This document shows, one piece after another, positions 34,071 to 45,560 of a stretch of 64,000 nucleotides of DNA. The position numbers and the translations under genes are program-made. The notes beneath the pieces were generated by a model that saw only the letters and a list, made by a program, of their open reading frames with translations, did no database searches and was not told the DNA's origin. Within the stretch, counting starts at the first letter, position 1. Every line of letters begins with the position of its first letter. The stretch is from Augochlora pura (lineage: Eukaryota > Arthropoda > Insecta > Hymenoptera > Halictidae), in assembly GCF_028453695.1 (NCBI RefSeq), contig NC_135775.1:22912545-22976544 (forward strand). The letters are read 5' to 3'.

Positions 34071-34445
34071 GAAGACCCTTCAGATATTATACTATTTTAA
34101 AACAGAAGAATTATGTAACATTATACTACGATAATAGCAGTTTAAATAGAACGATATTTAGCTAAATTTTAAAAAATACTAACAGATATTGCAAACGGTC
34201 GTGCATCATTTTTTTAACCCCTATATTAATCTGTAATTTCACTGTAATATTTTTGAACATTCTCCAAAGGGATTCTCTTTTCTCTTAATCAATAATAACG
34301 ACGATTAGGCTGCGGATTTCATGCATTCTTGGCAAAGATAACCGGCAGCAATTTAAAACAATGGACGAGTTAAAATAATTGAAAACCGAACTGCGACCGA
34401 CCTGCAGACAGTTTGGACATACAAGGTTTTACAGTAGCAACCACA
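34071..34445. other. AT-rich flank upstream of the MITE
   Basis: AT-rich sequence continues about 375 bp to the left of the piggyBac-type element, so the island is not explained by that insertion alone. TTAACCCC occurs at about 34,215 but no inverted partner was found. Confidence 0.5.
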
Positions 34446-34449
34446 TTAA

Positions 34450-35098
34450 CCAGTTAGCTGTGGTGCCCCCCTTTTCAGTACGCGCGCAGTTATATGTGTC
34501 GCGGGAATCAAGCGATGACGAGTATACTCGTCAAACACGGAATACGTATCGCTGTTAAAATATTGGATCAAAAGAACGGTTTTATCTTACAAAACCAACA
34601 ATTCCACTACTAATATTTACTTGCTCGCTTAACGTTAACGTATACCACGTGCACGGCGAAAGAAAACCGTCGGAAAAATAAAATACTTGGAAGTTAATAA
34701 TTTAAATCTCTGTAAAGTGGTATTTCAGCGAAGCAAGGAACTATTCATAATGGCGCGTCGATTCTTCTGCAGTCTTATTTTTATAACAATGGGAACACCT
34801 CCGCGTAGAATTATTTCTTGACAGAGTACCTCGTATATAATCCGGAAAGTGTTTGCCATTTTGTATTTCTTTTTTTTTTATATCAACCTGGCCTTAAAAT
34901 ATCGCGAACATCTTGACCTTTGAGAACACGTTTCCGCTTCCGCTAAAATTACAATTTAAATACCCAGTGGTCGCTACTTTTAACCATGACGAGCGTAACC
35001 ATGTAGTATTAATAGTAACTACGACGAGCGTACTCGTCGCGCCACGAAATTCTGCCACTCCCCCGCGACGACTAAACTCGTCGAACACTGCTAACTGG
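34450..35098. mobile_element. Non-autonomous piggyBac-type MITE flanked by TTAA
   Basis: The 649-bp element is flanked on both sides by TTAA (34,446-34,449 and 35,099-35,102), the target duplicated by piggyBac transposases. Its ends, CCAGTTAGCTGTG and inverted CCAGTTAGCAGTG, match at 12 of 13 positions. Inside each end are palindromic words: a perfect GACGAGTATACTCGTC at 34,517-34,532, a near copy at 35,023-35,038 and a related GACGA...TCGTC at 35,067-35,082, probably subterminal transposase-binding repeats. No transposase frame is present, so it would need a transposase from an autonomous relative. Intact target sites and ends suggest a fairly young insertion. Confidence 0.88.
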
Positions 35099-35347
35099 TT
35101 AAGTCGGGTCCGCGGTACTTTGTCGTGCCCGGAGCGTTGATATCGGAGCTCGTTGGAATACAATCGCGACGACTGTAATCACTCCGTCGCAAATTAATGG
35201 AGTCAAGTCGAGAAGGTTGACAACGATACAGTTGACAATGTGTTCGACTGCGTTCGACGGTATCCCGTTCGCGAAGTTTCCGTTCACCAGGTTCTCCGGC
35301 GCAGACTTTCCGAGGAGTCGGCCGCCGCTGGCCCGGAGAGGAAGCGA

Positions 35348-35392
35348 AAGAGAGAGAGAGAGAGGAGAGAGGGAGCACGAGAGCGAGAGAGG
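35348..35392. repeat. (GA)n microsatellite
   Basis: GA repeat, pure for about nine units and then interrupted. Confidence 0.92.
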
Positions 35393-36008
35393 ATTATTAT
35401 TTTCGAAAGGAGGGTGTGCGGGTAATGCAGCGTAATCTCCCGGCCACTGACGTGCCGTCGCGTTAAATCGCGATGCCTCGAAAACACGGGGCTCATGGCG
35501 ATTTGGCTTAGAGCCGCGGATATTCGGGGACGAAGACAGTGTCTCTCGCCCTGGTAGAAGCCCGTCCGCGCCGACAACGGGGGACGGCCTTTTCGGTACT
35601 GGTGGTTTCCACGCTCCGCTGACTACACTCGGCCCCACTCCCTCCCTCCCTCCCCTTTTCCAACCCCCCTCTGGCGACCTACTAATTTAGCGGATTAATT
35701 AGCCGAGACACCGGGACTACTCCGCGCCGGTAAAGGTGGAAATCCAGACGTCTCGGCGGAAAATTTCTCTCGTATTACCGAATCTCGACGTTTTCTTCTC
35801 GCCGGCGGGAGAGGCGGTCCTTTTGCGCCGGGGAGTTCGAGTAAACTTTGGTAATCGGATTAAAACGTTAATCGGACCGCCAGCCAGCGGAATTACTTCG
35901 AAACGGGATCTGGCTTGTACGTAAAGTGCATCGTTAAATTTCGCGAATACCGGTCCCGAAACAACGTTCGTCGATTCTTGATGGGCTCCGCGTCCTCTTC
36001 CTCTCACG

Positions 36009-36043
36009 CTCCCTCCCTCCCTCTCTCTCTCTCCCTCTCTCTC
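36009..36043. repeat. CT-rich microsatellite with (CCCT)n lead
   Basis: CCCT units grade into a CT repeat. Confidence 0.92.
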
Positions 36044-36707
36044 ACCGGCGATAATTAACACCGGTTTTCGTAAGGTCGTAGCTCGTTACATTAACCAACG
36101 ATTCCGAGGCTTCATCGTGTACGACGGATAATTGTATCGTTGACAGTCGGTAATTGATTAGCGCGGCGTGATATCCGCGCGGCTTCGGCGTCGGCGGCGG
36201 CGATTCTTTGACCGGCCAGACTGCGTCCGTCTACAAACGTACGCTCCGGAATGTAATTATCGACAACGCGATTATGCTTATAAGCCGCTTCGAATCCGTT
36301 TCTGCCCGTTCACCGGGGCCGCCGCGGATGATTGATATACTTTTAATTCGTTACGTACGGGCTCTGTAACCAGTCCGGCGGCGGTACAGTGCCCGGTCGA
36401 GTGACAAGCTGTGACTTATGGAAGCAGTCGAACGCTCGCATTTGCATTTAGCGGATGAAATATGTATGTTGCGCCGGACTTGTCGGACCGGGGTATGATG
36501 TCTGCGGCAAGATTGAGGTTCCGCGGGCTGTGTCGGTAAAATTAGAAAATAATTCAACGACGTGCACGGGCCGCTTGCACAACATCCAGCCGAGGAGCGG
36601 ACCCGCGCCGTAGGTGCCCGCAGAGTGCAATAATATTAAACACATTGTAGACGGTGCGCACGCGGTTGAATTATTTCCCAGTTATGCTCTCGCGATCCCG
36701 GTACCCT

Positions 36708-36708
<1 letters not shown>

Positions 36709-36757
<49 letters not shown>
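36709..36757. repeat. Long uninterrupted (CT)n microsatellite
   Basis: About 24 uninterrupted CT units, with the 6.6 kb tract one of the two longest pure repeats in the window. Confidence 0.97.
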
Positions 36758-36759
<2 letters not shown>

Positions 36760-37144
36760 GCCGCTCTTCTCCGGCGCGGATCCACCGCAACGTTTCAAAT
36801 TAAAGACGTAATTCGCTCGGCCGCATAAATTTTCGTGCCCCGGCTGAGTCGCGTTTCCCGATAGGCAATTCTTCGACTTCCGAGGGCTCGATTCTCCGGC
36901 GACGGAGATCGTTTTTCCGTTCGCAGCCGATGTTCCGGCGACACGGTTTACCTCCGCGGAAAGTGTACCAATCGTTTCGCGAGCGCTCAAAGACAATCGC
37001 GGCGCACTCCTGGTATCGGGGTTTTCATCTTGCGGAGCCCGTGAAACGTTTAAATTGAACGAGCAAGGGGAAGGTTGTTATCGATTAGCCTCCTCCGCCA
37101 GAGGAATCCATTTGTTTCCTCGAAAGCAAAGCCCCGGCGAGCCG

Positions 37145-37168
37145 CTCTCTCTCTCTCTCTCTCTCTCT
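37145..37168. repeat. (CT)n microsatellite
   Basis: Pure CT repeat of about 12 units. Confidence 0.95.
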
Positions 37169-37287
37169 GCTCCGCGCGTTTTTGACATCGATTCGACTGC
37201 GGCGTTCGCGTGGCTGCGCGATCGGCCAAAAAATCTCATTAGTGTTTATTCCCTTCGTCGGGTTCCCATGTTGCCCGTCCGGCCCCC

Positions 37288-37315
37288 CGACCGACCGACC
37301 GACCGGTCGACCGGC
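37288..37315. repeat. (GACC)n tetranucleotide tandem
   Basis: Four GACC units continuing into a GGTCGACC palindrome. Confidence 0.88.
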
Positions 37316-37579
37316 CAGCTCGGCACGGCGATACGTTTCACGCACTGTTATCCTACGGGGTAATCGTATTAATGATTTGCGGGGCATTCGCGCTAATGAT
37401 TGGTCTCGCTCCGCGTTGCGGAAGAACGAGAAGGACCGCCCTCGGCCGTGAGCGCGCGAGTGAAAAGCCGGCCGTAGCAATTGCGCGCCCCGCGATTAAT
37501 ACCGGAAATCCCAAACCGCGCGCGTGACCCCGGCCCGCTTTTCGAAAATCGCCGGGCGTCGAGCTCGGCGCGGCGCGGC

Positions 37580-37625
37580 GAGAGAGAGAGAGAGAGAGGG
37601 AGAGAGAAAAAAGAGAGCGAGAGAG
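37580..37625. repeat. (GA)n microsatellite after (GGCGC)n
   Basis: A short GGCGC tandem leads into an interrupted GA repeat. Confidence 0.92.
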
Positions 37626-38470
37626 GTAAAAATGAGAGGGCAGGGGCAATCGTCGTTTGTAATTCTCGATCAAAATTAGTCTTGCGAATTGTAGCTCGTT
37701 TCCGGCGGAAACGACCGGCCCTCGGCCCCGCTTGTTTTTTGCCGCTGTGCATACTTGCACAGGATTCGCGCGCGGGCCAGACGGCGGGCCGGGAGAGGGA
37801 GGGGAGGGGGATCTCTCGTCCTGCCGCTGTGCAAACGTCGTAAATTGTACGGACCGAGAGGACCGTGCATCTCTTGTCCTGCAGGGATCACCGAAAAAAC
37901 GGAAACGACTCGAAGAGGAAAACCGTCGACCCGCCCGCCCCGGGGAAAAAGGCTGGCCCTTTTCTTTCTCTCCCCTCTCTACCACCGCCGCTCTGCGTCG
38001 TTTTGACGGACCATAGCTTCCGTATCGCGCTTCGACGTTTCGATTCCGCAACGCGGCCAACGCAGTCGAAAGCGCACGGATAATTGTAGCGACGCTCGCA
38101 ACGGTCTCTGGCTTTCGATATAGCGCGGCCCGGCGCCGCGCGAGGCTTTAATCAGCCTTCCATTGTACCGTTGACGCTGATAACGCGAACGGTGAATAGA
38201 AGATTAGGTTAGAACTAATGCGGAGCGAAATCCGTGAAATCTGCTCGTAAAAGTGGGATACCGGGTTAGATATTTTTTGAGAGCGCCACGCTGATACGAA
38301 TCCGCGCGGGCTGCCCCAATTATGCGCGGCGGGGAAACGTTTTTAATTAACCCCCATTTCGCCAACTTAATACAGTGCGCGCGGGAGAGGTATTAATTCA
38401 CCGTTCCGAGTTATTAGACCTGTTTTGTCAAAAACTGAAGCGATACGTTGTACGATGCTTGTGAGATTCG

Positions 38471-38730
38471 TGTGTGTTACGTTCGAACTCGACACCCTTT
38501 TCGTAACAAATATGCGTTATACCTTTTTCTATTGATAATAATTAAGTAATACATAATGGCAAAATAAATCATAATAAAATAATAACAATAAAAATAATAG
38601 AACAAATATAATAAAGAATGAAACGCGAAAGTCTGATTTTTGTTAAGAATAGCAAGGCATACTCCGAAACTTGGGAGCAGTGCCTTGTTGGTGCCAGAAG
38701 GGGTGAGGGTTAAAGTTTCGATCACTCTGT
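38471..38730. other. AT-rich island, unassigned
   Basis: A/T-only words dominate for about 200 bp, with TAATAA/AATAAT runs. GGGTTAA at its right edge and TTAACCCCC about 360 bp to the left hint at a TTAA-type element, but the end sequences match too poorly to call. Confidence 0.45.
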
Positions 38731-39490
38731 AATTGGTTGCGAGGGGGCAAGAAATTTGATCATATTTTCCCGGATTGAAATAACTCTCTTTCTTTCTCTA
38801 AAAAGAGAGGGAGAGAAAAGCTCAGAAGTCGTTCATTTATCACGATAGCAAAGAGGAAGAACAATTTATCAGCGTCGCAATTGCAAAGTATCTTAACGCA
38901 CCGGCCGCTCTGGAACCGTCGATAATAAAGTCATGATTTATTAATTAAGGTCGATTAAACCATCCGCCATCGAACGTGGAAGGTAGCCTGCGCGCGGTCA
39001 TAGAAATTGTTTCGCACGAGGATTACGCGAAGTAGGCCGGATTGCGTTCGCCCGATATGTTCGTTCATTTGTTAATCAATTATTGAAATAACGAGTCCAA
39101 GCCCGACGTAACATGTGGAGAATGACGTAATTTGAAGGAATTGTTGTAAACTGTTACCACTAGTTCTTGTTCGTCTCTTCTACCCTAATTGCGTAAGGGA
39201 GGAAATTCACCCTTTATGATCGTTACCACTGTCTCTTAACAGAGTCGTGAAATATGTATACTCCCACAGCAACAACATAAATTTATTACGACATAACTTG
39301 CGCTATATTGTAATATATTTTTGCGTGTTTAATTAATAAATAAATTGCGTAGTAATTCCTGCAAAAAGATGCTTCGCGTATATTTGAATATAGAAACTTC
39401 GTGCATGTCGATTTAAGTACATCGCTAGAAGTTTGTAGTTACACAATATTATATGCCATATAGTATATATATTATATAGCTTCGTCGCAT
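38731..39490. other. Mixed-composition stretch with AT-rich end
   Basis: Intermediate composition, becoming AT-rich from about 39,240 to 39,480 with TATA/ATAT runs near 39,460. Nothing recognisable. Confidence 0.4.
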
Positions 39491-39877
39491 GGTGTGTATA
39501 TAAGGAGAACGACTTCGCAGCAATTCGCAGGCATCGGCTCCGCGAGAGATCGCGGTTATTAAAAGTTTTTCCGGGGACTCGTGGAAGTAGGCGGCGGGAG
39601 GATCGCGAGAAGATCGGTCGCGTGTTCGCGCGAGTAAACCGTGGTTTCAATTTTCTCGTTCCGCGTACGCGGGCCAAGAAAAACCCGTCTTCGGGCGAGA
39701 GAGGATCCATCGGGCCGGATACACCGTCTGTAATTCGCCGATACATAAACGTTTACGGAAGCCGAGTAATAATATCCGCCGGTGAAAAGCAAACGTTTAC
39801 GAAGAAAAGAAGACCGGGTTGTTACAGCAAACAGTAATGCGCAACGTATTGTCGTTTCGCTGGAAATGACGAGAACA

Positions 39878-39913
39878 AGAGAGAGAGAAAGAGAGAGAGA
39901 GAGGAGAGAGAGT
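39878..39913. repeat. (GA)n microsatellite
   Basis: Interrupted GA repeat. Confidence 0.92.
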
Positions 39914-40955
39914 AAGAGTACGTAAGCGTCTCGTCTCGAATTAATACCGGCACACGTCGGTTCATTTCCGACGCGTCTCGCGCACGGTAAAAAAAAAATT
40001 ACGCGATTCCGTCGCCGAGAGAAAATAGCGGCGGGGCGATCCGCCGCCATATTTTCGGGCGTCGGCGGCTCGTCCGCTTAACTACGGCCCCGGAGGAACG
40101 GCCGGAGGAACCCGGGAAGAAAAGATAAGAGATACGAGTGACGCGGCGAAGAGTGTAGCGCGGGAAAACCGGGCGAAGAAGCGGTAGAACCGGATTAGCA
40201 TAGATATTGAGCACTCGACGGTCCGGCAGGGGAAAAACATTTTGGACTTCGTTACTTTTTTAGTCCGGCCATCGCTTCCATCCGCCATCTTCAGAGTTCT
40301 CCTGCCCCGTTCCCGAAGTATCCGCAAATAGATCCTCGGTTTCCCTCCCGCCCGTCTTCCCCCCCCGGCCCGATAAATCGTAGCCGGAGCTCTTAATAGA
40401 TGGGTAGATGCTATGCAAATGCAGCGGCGGATCCGTTCGGTTTATCAGAGTTCGCCGGAAAAGCGCGGCGGCATCCGGCAAGATCCAGACGTCGCGACGC
40501 CGCAGCGTCGCGCGGCCCCCGACCGCCCTGGGTGTTCCACCGTCCGAGGCGAATTTTAATCGAAACGGCCCGGCGCCGCCCGGAAGTTCCAGTTAATAAA
40601 AAGCCTGGGAACGATAGGTTCCCGATTAAAGTTCAGGGTTACACGGGGCTCGCTCGCGATAATGGGAAACTCAGCGAGAAGTCCGAGTTCGCTCGTGCAG
40701 GTAATCACGGTGGTATGACCGCAGCGTATAACGAGTTACAGCAGTTGGATCAAGCCGCCATCTGTTCTGTATCCGTTGCGCGTTGCCTCGCCGACCATTT
40801 TCCGAGCTTCCTGTTATTCCACGGCGAACCTGCGCGAGGGGTGCCACGCGGAACGGGCAGCCTCGTGAATTAGCTGTGCGAGGCGGCGGCGGCGGTGGCG
40901 GCCGCCCACCGAAACTTTTCGATAATGAGAATAGATTTTTCGGGCAGGGGAATTT

Positions 40956-40973
40956 CGCGCGCGCGCGCGCGCG
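40956..40973. repeat. (GC)n alternating tract
   Basis: Alternating GC of about 17 bases. Confidence 0.9.
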
Positions 40974-41386
40974 TACGCGGAGCAGACGGCGAACAGAGCA
41001 ACCGGCGCGAAACTTTTCTTCGTTCCCGGCCGTCGCCGCGCGCCCGCGCGCAGAGTCTTTATTTGTTAGATAAGTCGGTTAGTTAATCCGGGACCGGCTA
41101 CTCTCCGCGAAATCTTAATCCGGAACGAGGTTTTTTCGCCAGGCGCGCCAGAGCTATCGCCACGGTTGGCCACCGCTGACGTCGAATTAGCACAGCCTCC
41201 ATTATTTAAATTCACTGGATATAAAGGAGGGATCAGCGCTAAGTCGCACTCCAAGATATTGGCTGCCGAAGCTTGTCTGTCGCGGAGGCTTCAGCCCCGG
41301 TGTCCCTTTTGAAAAGGGAACGGGTTCGCCGGAGAATCTGGAAAAATCAGTCTAATAAAATTGCCGAGTGGGAAAGGCTCTGGGAA

Positions 41387-41410
41387 AGAGAGAGAGGGAG
41401 AGAGAGAGAA
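41387..41410. repeat. (GA)n microsatellite
   Basis: GA repeat with a GGGA interruption. Confidence 0.9.
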
Positions 41411-42560
41411 ATGGAGAGAAAAATCAAGGCCACCGCGGTGGCCCGACTCGATCTCTTATATTCTGTTTAACGCTGACTAGGGTCCGCGAATTATAGTACA
41501 GGTGTCCCGGCGATCAAAGGTTAACCGGGCGGAAGGGATTCTCCGCGAGGAACTGTGTCGAAAACGTAGAATGAAATTTTCGCATGGAAGGCTCCATTTT
41601 CGAGAAAAACGAGTTGGAAACTCGCCCAGTCCGCGCGGCAAGTGGAAACGGTCAGTCATGATCAGACGCGTTAACCGCTCCCTCAGTTTTCAAACTAATT
41701 TTCCCGGGGAACGAGGCCTCGCGCGCCGGAAAACTTTATCCCGCGCATTCGATTCGTTCGTCCGCGAGATATCCGCCGGCTCGCATATCTAATCGATCCG
41801 CGTCGACGATGGCCGCCGCGGCGCGACGTCAAAGTCCCCTAATCGCCGCGTCGCGTCCGCACGCAGTTTAAACAAATACGCTCGCGCCGATATTTCGCGG
41901 ATCCGCGATCGACCGAACGACCTGCCGCGTTAATTGTCGAACGTTATGATTATTCGTGAACGTATATCGGGCACCATCGACGGCTAATGGTCGCTAGGAT
42001 TTACATTTATCGACCTTTTACAGAGGATAATCGGTGACGCGAGACCCCCAATTACGCGAACGCTCCGTTTCGTTCGATTGGCTGCACCGCGCTGCAACGC
42101 GTCACATTTGCCGCTGCTGATCCGTGATTTTCAACGGTCGAATCGCGGAATCGGTACCTCGTCGTCGCCGTCGCCGTCGTCGACGACGATGTCTCCCCGA
42201 ATCGTCGGGTTTTAATTACGAGAGCTGCTCGCGTCACCACCGTTTCTAATGCACCGATTCGATCACGATTACTCGAGCTCCGGTCCTCCCGTGCTTCCGT
42301 AAACGACCTCGCCCGCTCGTAAGGCGTTGAATCTCCTGGAAACGTCGCCCATTTGCTCTTGGCGATTCAACGAGCCCACGGGCTACGTACCACACGCTCG
42401 CTTCCGGTCCACGGTCCGCGTTTAAAGACCCTCCAGATCGAAATTGCTTCGTTATATCGGCTAACAGCAAAAGTTCTATCCGCGTCTTCTGCTAATGACT
42501 GGATTGTTACCGGAAGCACTCTGGCCGCTATCTTTTCCCATTCTATCGTCACTCGGCGAA

Positions 42561-43880
42561 TGTAGCAAATTATTCGAATTTTATTCATTTATTTATCCGG
42601 CATCGAGGCGGGTAAATGATATCGTTATAAAACTGTTTTTTAAATTCATTTGAATCATCAATGGATAAGTCAATACTGCTGGTATAGATATTAGCTGTAG
42701 TGATTGTTAAAATAAATTTTGTAACACTAGCATTATTCACCATACCATATAAAACTCTATGCAGCAGAGATCAGTCGTTGATAACTCATCTCTGACGATA
42801 CGTCACGACTCATCTTCGACACGGGACATCCAGATTCGAAGCGAAACCTGAAATCTTACGGCGAATCGCCCGCTTTAATCCATTTGTTATTTAATTTCGT
42901 GTACACGGCGAGCATCAAAAGACCACCCGGAATTTTTCCAGACGCGCCCGTTCACTTTGCCGGTCGTGCTAATTAGTGTAAACTTTTCGCAACCTCCGAC
43001 GAATTAATTACGTCGACTTCCCGACCAAAGTCGGTTTGTTCGCATTATACTTTTAAATGCAATAAGTTTCCAACAGTTGTAACGATTTTAAAACGCCGGA
43101 AATATTGCGGCAATTTAGCGCGGCGGAACCGGTACAAATTGTTTCGAACAAGACACTGAAACAGTATCGGGGGATGCGCATCCATAGTGGCGTAATCAAA
43201 TTTAATTCGCACGGTGATCACAATTTTATTTCAACTACGCCGCGTGTTCCAGCGAAACTTTAGCTGCCGTCGAGCGAATCGGTGCGCCGCGCGCTGCGGC
43301 ATTAAGGCCGAAATGCTGGCCAGGATACGATTTTTCGAATATCGGGTAAGATGATAAATTTTGATTGCCTTCGCTGCAGCGCTCATTTCTCTCGACCGAC
43401 GTATCGTATTACTTTACAAGGCTGCGACTTATTAAACGAGAGGAAATCAGAGTATTAAATTGTTCGGGGCAGTTTTTAATTCTTTTTAATTTCGTTGACC
43501 GGTCTCGACAGTTTTTAGTACTTTGCAGTTGTCTTTTACGTACTTTTAATTCTCCGTAATAGTTCTTAACAGTTCCACATTGTTCTCCACGATCTTTAAA
43601 CTATTTTTGACCTATCCAATTTTTCTTAAATACTTTAAACGATCATGCATTTAAACGACGACTTCACAGGATGCAAACAATAATAATATTCACTTTTTAA
43701 TATTCAAGATTGGTCTTGGTAACTTAAAGTGCTATAAATAAATAAATCAACACATTTTGGATCCGTTAAATGTTAAAACTAATATTCCCACTATTTCATT
43801 AATAATTTTGTTCAAGTAATTATTTTTATTCAGCCGTCATTATATTTTTAATATCAAAGTAGCATTAAATAATTCGGTGG
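42561..43880. other. Two AT-rich islands with intermediate DNA between
   Basis: AT-rich at about 42,560-42,780 and 43,500-43,870. In the second, CAGTTTTTAATTCTTT and CAGTTTTTAGTACTTT recur 37 bases apart, with further weaker echoes, suggesting an old decayed repeat. No coding frame or transposon termini found. Confidence 0.4.
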
Positions 43881-45220
43881 TTGTACGTCGGACACGTCGA
43901 GCGAGAAAAATAATTTCGAAAATCGTGGCGAGCGAGCCACTGGGCGCCGAACGGTACGAACAATCTAGGAAAATCAATGGGGGCACTAATTCCAGATAAG
44001 GTCTGCGAGAGAGGTCGGGGTGCTAAAAGGGTCAACGGGGATTTCATAGAAATAAAGTGGGAACGCGCTCGACTGCGCTGTAACAATAATATGACGCGAC
44101 AGGGACAACGTGCGCCGACTTCTCTCGGGCTTTTCCGGCTAACGACTCACTGGCAGCGAGTCAAGAATTAACGTGCACGTACTCGAAGGGTGTCCATTGA
44201 TTCCCGGTTGAAGAAAGGCCTTGTCCCCGAAGCGAACGAATCCGTCGGCGGAGTGCTTTCGGAAAGTTTCTCCCTGGGAATCGAACCGGGGGATATACGC
44301 GAGGACGACGCCGGGGTCGGACGGCGCGCGACGCGGTACGCGACGGGTCGGGGTCGTCGTCGTCGACGACGACGACGTCAGAGAGGACCGACGAGCTCTC
44401 GGGCGAAGCGGCAAGCAGGGTCGGTTACGACTAGATCTCCCTCGTTACGACGGAAAATGATTATTCACCCTCTTACGCTCCGCCCTGACACCGGTGCTCC
44501 GGTACGTGTCTCGTCTGACGTTGAACGAACGTTTCCACTTAAAGACGGGGCCGGCTTTATCGTGCGTCCCGAGTGGAACGTTCCGTCCAGGTCGGATTAT
44601 CGCTCGATTCCTTAGACCTAATCCCGGGCGTCTTCGTCGTTAGCCGGTCGTGAGGAAAATTAAATACGAGCCGGAACCAGGGCCGACGATTCCCGCGTCT
44701 GGAAATACCCGAAATCAACCTTGCCCGCGCCCGCCTGCCCCCTCCCCCCTCGAGTGCACCGGGCCGCCGAACTCCGCGCGGGTAATTCCATTAAAAATTT
44801 CCATATTTCTGGTCGCCGGCCGTCGATGGAGAAAAGGTCAGACGCGTCTCTGGAAACGTTCGGTCGCTCTCCTGCCGCTCTCTTGTCACTGCCGTCCTCG
44901 TTAACCGAACCCCCCCGCCGCCTCGTCCCTTGTTTAGTCTGAAAGAATAATAATGATAATCGCGATTCGTCGCCGTACCCGCGATCATTACGATGAGCAC
45001 AAAAGAAACCGGGACAATGTCACCGCTTGCGCGAGACCTGGCTCGGGACAAATTTTATTTCCAGGCCCTGACAACAAAAAAAAAAAGGAAACGATGACAA
45101 CTTTTACGGCTAGTTTCTGTGTGCGGACGCGATTTCTCTCATTCAAACGTTCCCGGTACTTGCCAACTGCGACTGCCAGCAGCCAATGTTCTACGAGAAG
45201 TGGTTTCGGGAACACCGAGT
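43881..45220. other. GC-rich noncoding stretch
   Basis: No supported gene. It contains the GTC/GAC palindrome. A box B-like word at about 44,278-44,290 (minus strand) has no box A partner. Confidence 0.45.
44353..44376. repeat. (GTC)4(GAC)4 perfect palindrome
   Basis: Four GTC units meet four GAC units head to head, making a 24-bp perfect inverted repeat from two trinucleotide microsatellites. A looser version of the same arrangement lies near 42,160-42,190. Confidence 0.85.
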
Positions 45221-45560
45221 AACATCCGTCGTGTTGCGCGATTTTTGGTTTTACGTAATTGAAAAAACAGACCTGGAAAATGGAACGACCGAGTCTTTTA
45301 TTTACTAACTACCTATAAAAAAAAAACTCGCGAACTTTTTCTAGTTTTTTTAATTCTTCGTGACGGTGACGGTGCTCGAAGAAAATTAGTTTTCGTTTAA
45401 CTTTCGCGGGCGGAATTCTAGATTTCAGGTAAATAAATCAAATCTATAATAAATATTATAGCTCAATCTTCTTCTTATTATTATTATTATAATTCTATTT
45501 ATTGATTAACTGTCATGATTAACATGACTAACTATCACAGAAAATTACAGGTAGTCACAT
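45221..45560. other. AT-rich island with TTC/TTA trinucleotide run
   Basis: AT-rich island. A CTT/ATT trinucleotide run lies at about 45,470-45,491. TTTCAG|GTAAAT near 45,422-45,433 places an acceptor-like and a donor-like sequence back to back. Confidence 0.45.

Larger units (their letters stand above)
35103..38470. other. GC-rich noncoding stretch, microsatellite-dense
   Basis: No supported gene. Five CT/GA tracts and a GACC tandem fall within 2.3 kb. A 235-codon minus-strand frame (37,353-38,060) is Arg/Ser-rich, reads through a GA tract and resembles no known family. Confidence 0.5.
39491..42560. other. GC-rich noncoding stretch
   Basis: No supported gene. CCGCCATCTT at 40,282-40,291 is the inverse of the YY1/Pho-type AAGATGGCGG core. 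GA tracts (39,878-39,913 and 41,387-41,410), a GC run (40,956-40,973) and a GTC/GAC region at about 42,160-42,190 are present. Confidence 0.5.

Noticed and set aside
33470..34165. 231-codon plus-strand frame.
   Set aside because: It starts in a pyrimidine-rich tract and ends in AT-rich island sequence, with no domain, no splice context and a composition typical of chance frames.
37353..38060. 235-codon minus-strand frame.
   Set aside because: Arg/Ser-rich, crosses a GA microsatellite and overlaps open frames on the other strand.
38347..38716. TTAACCCCC and GGGTTAA bracketing the 38.6 kb AT island as another TTAA-type element.
   Set aside because: Terminal sequences beyond the C run do not match in inverted orientation.
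44275..44350. Box B-like word (GGTTCGATTCC on the minus strand) as a tRNA.
   Set aside because: No box A at tRNA spacing and no acceptor or anticodon stem could be paired.
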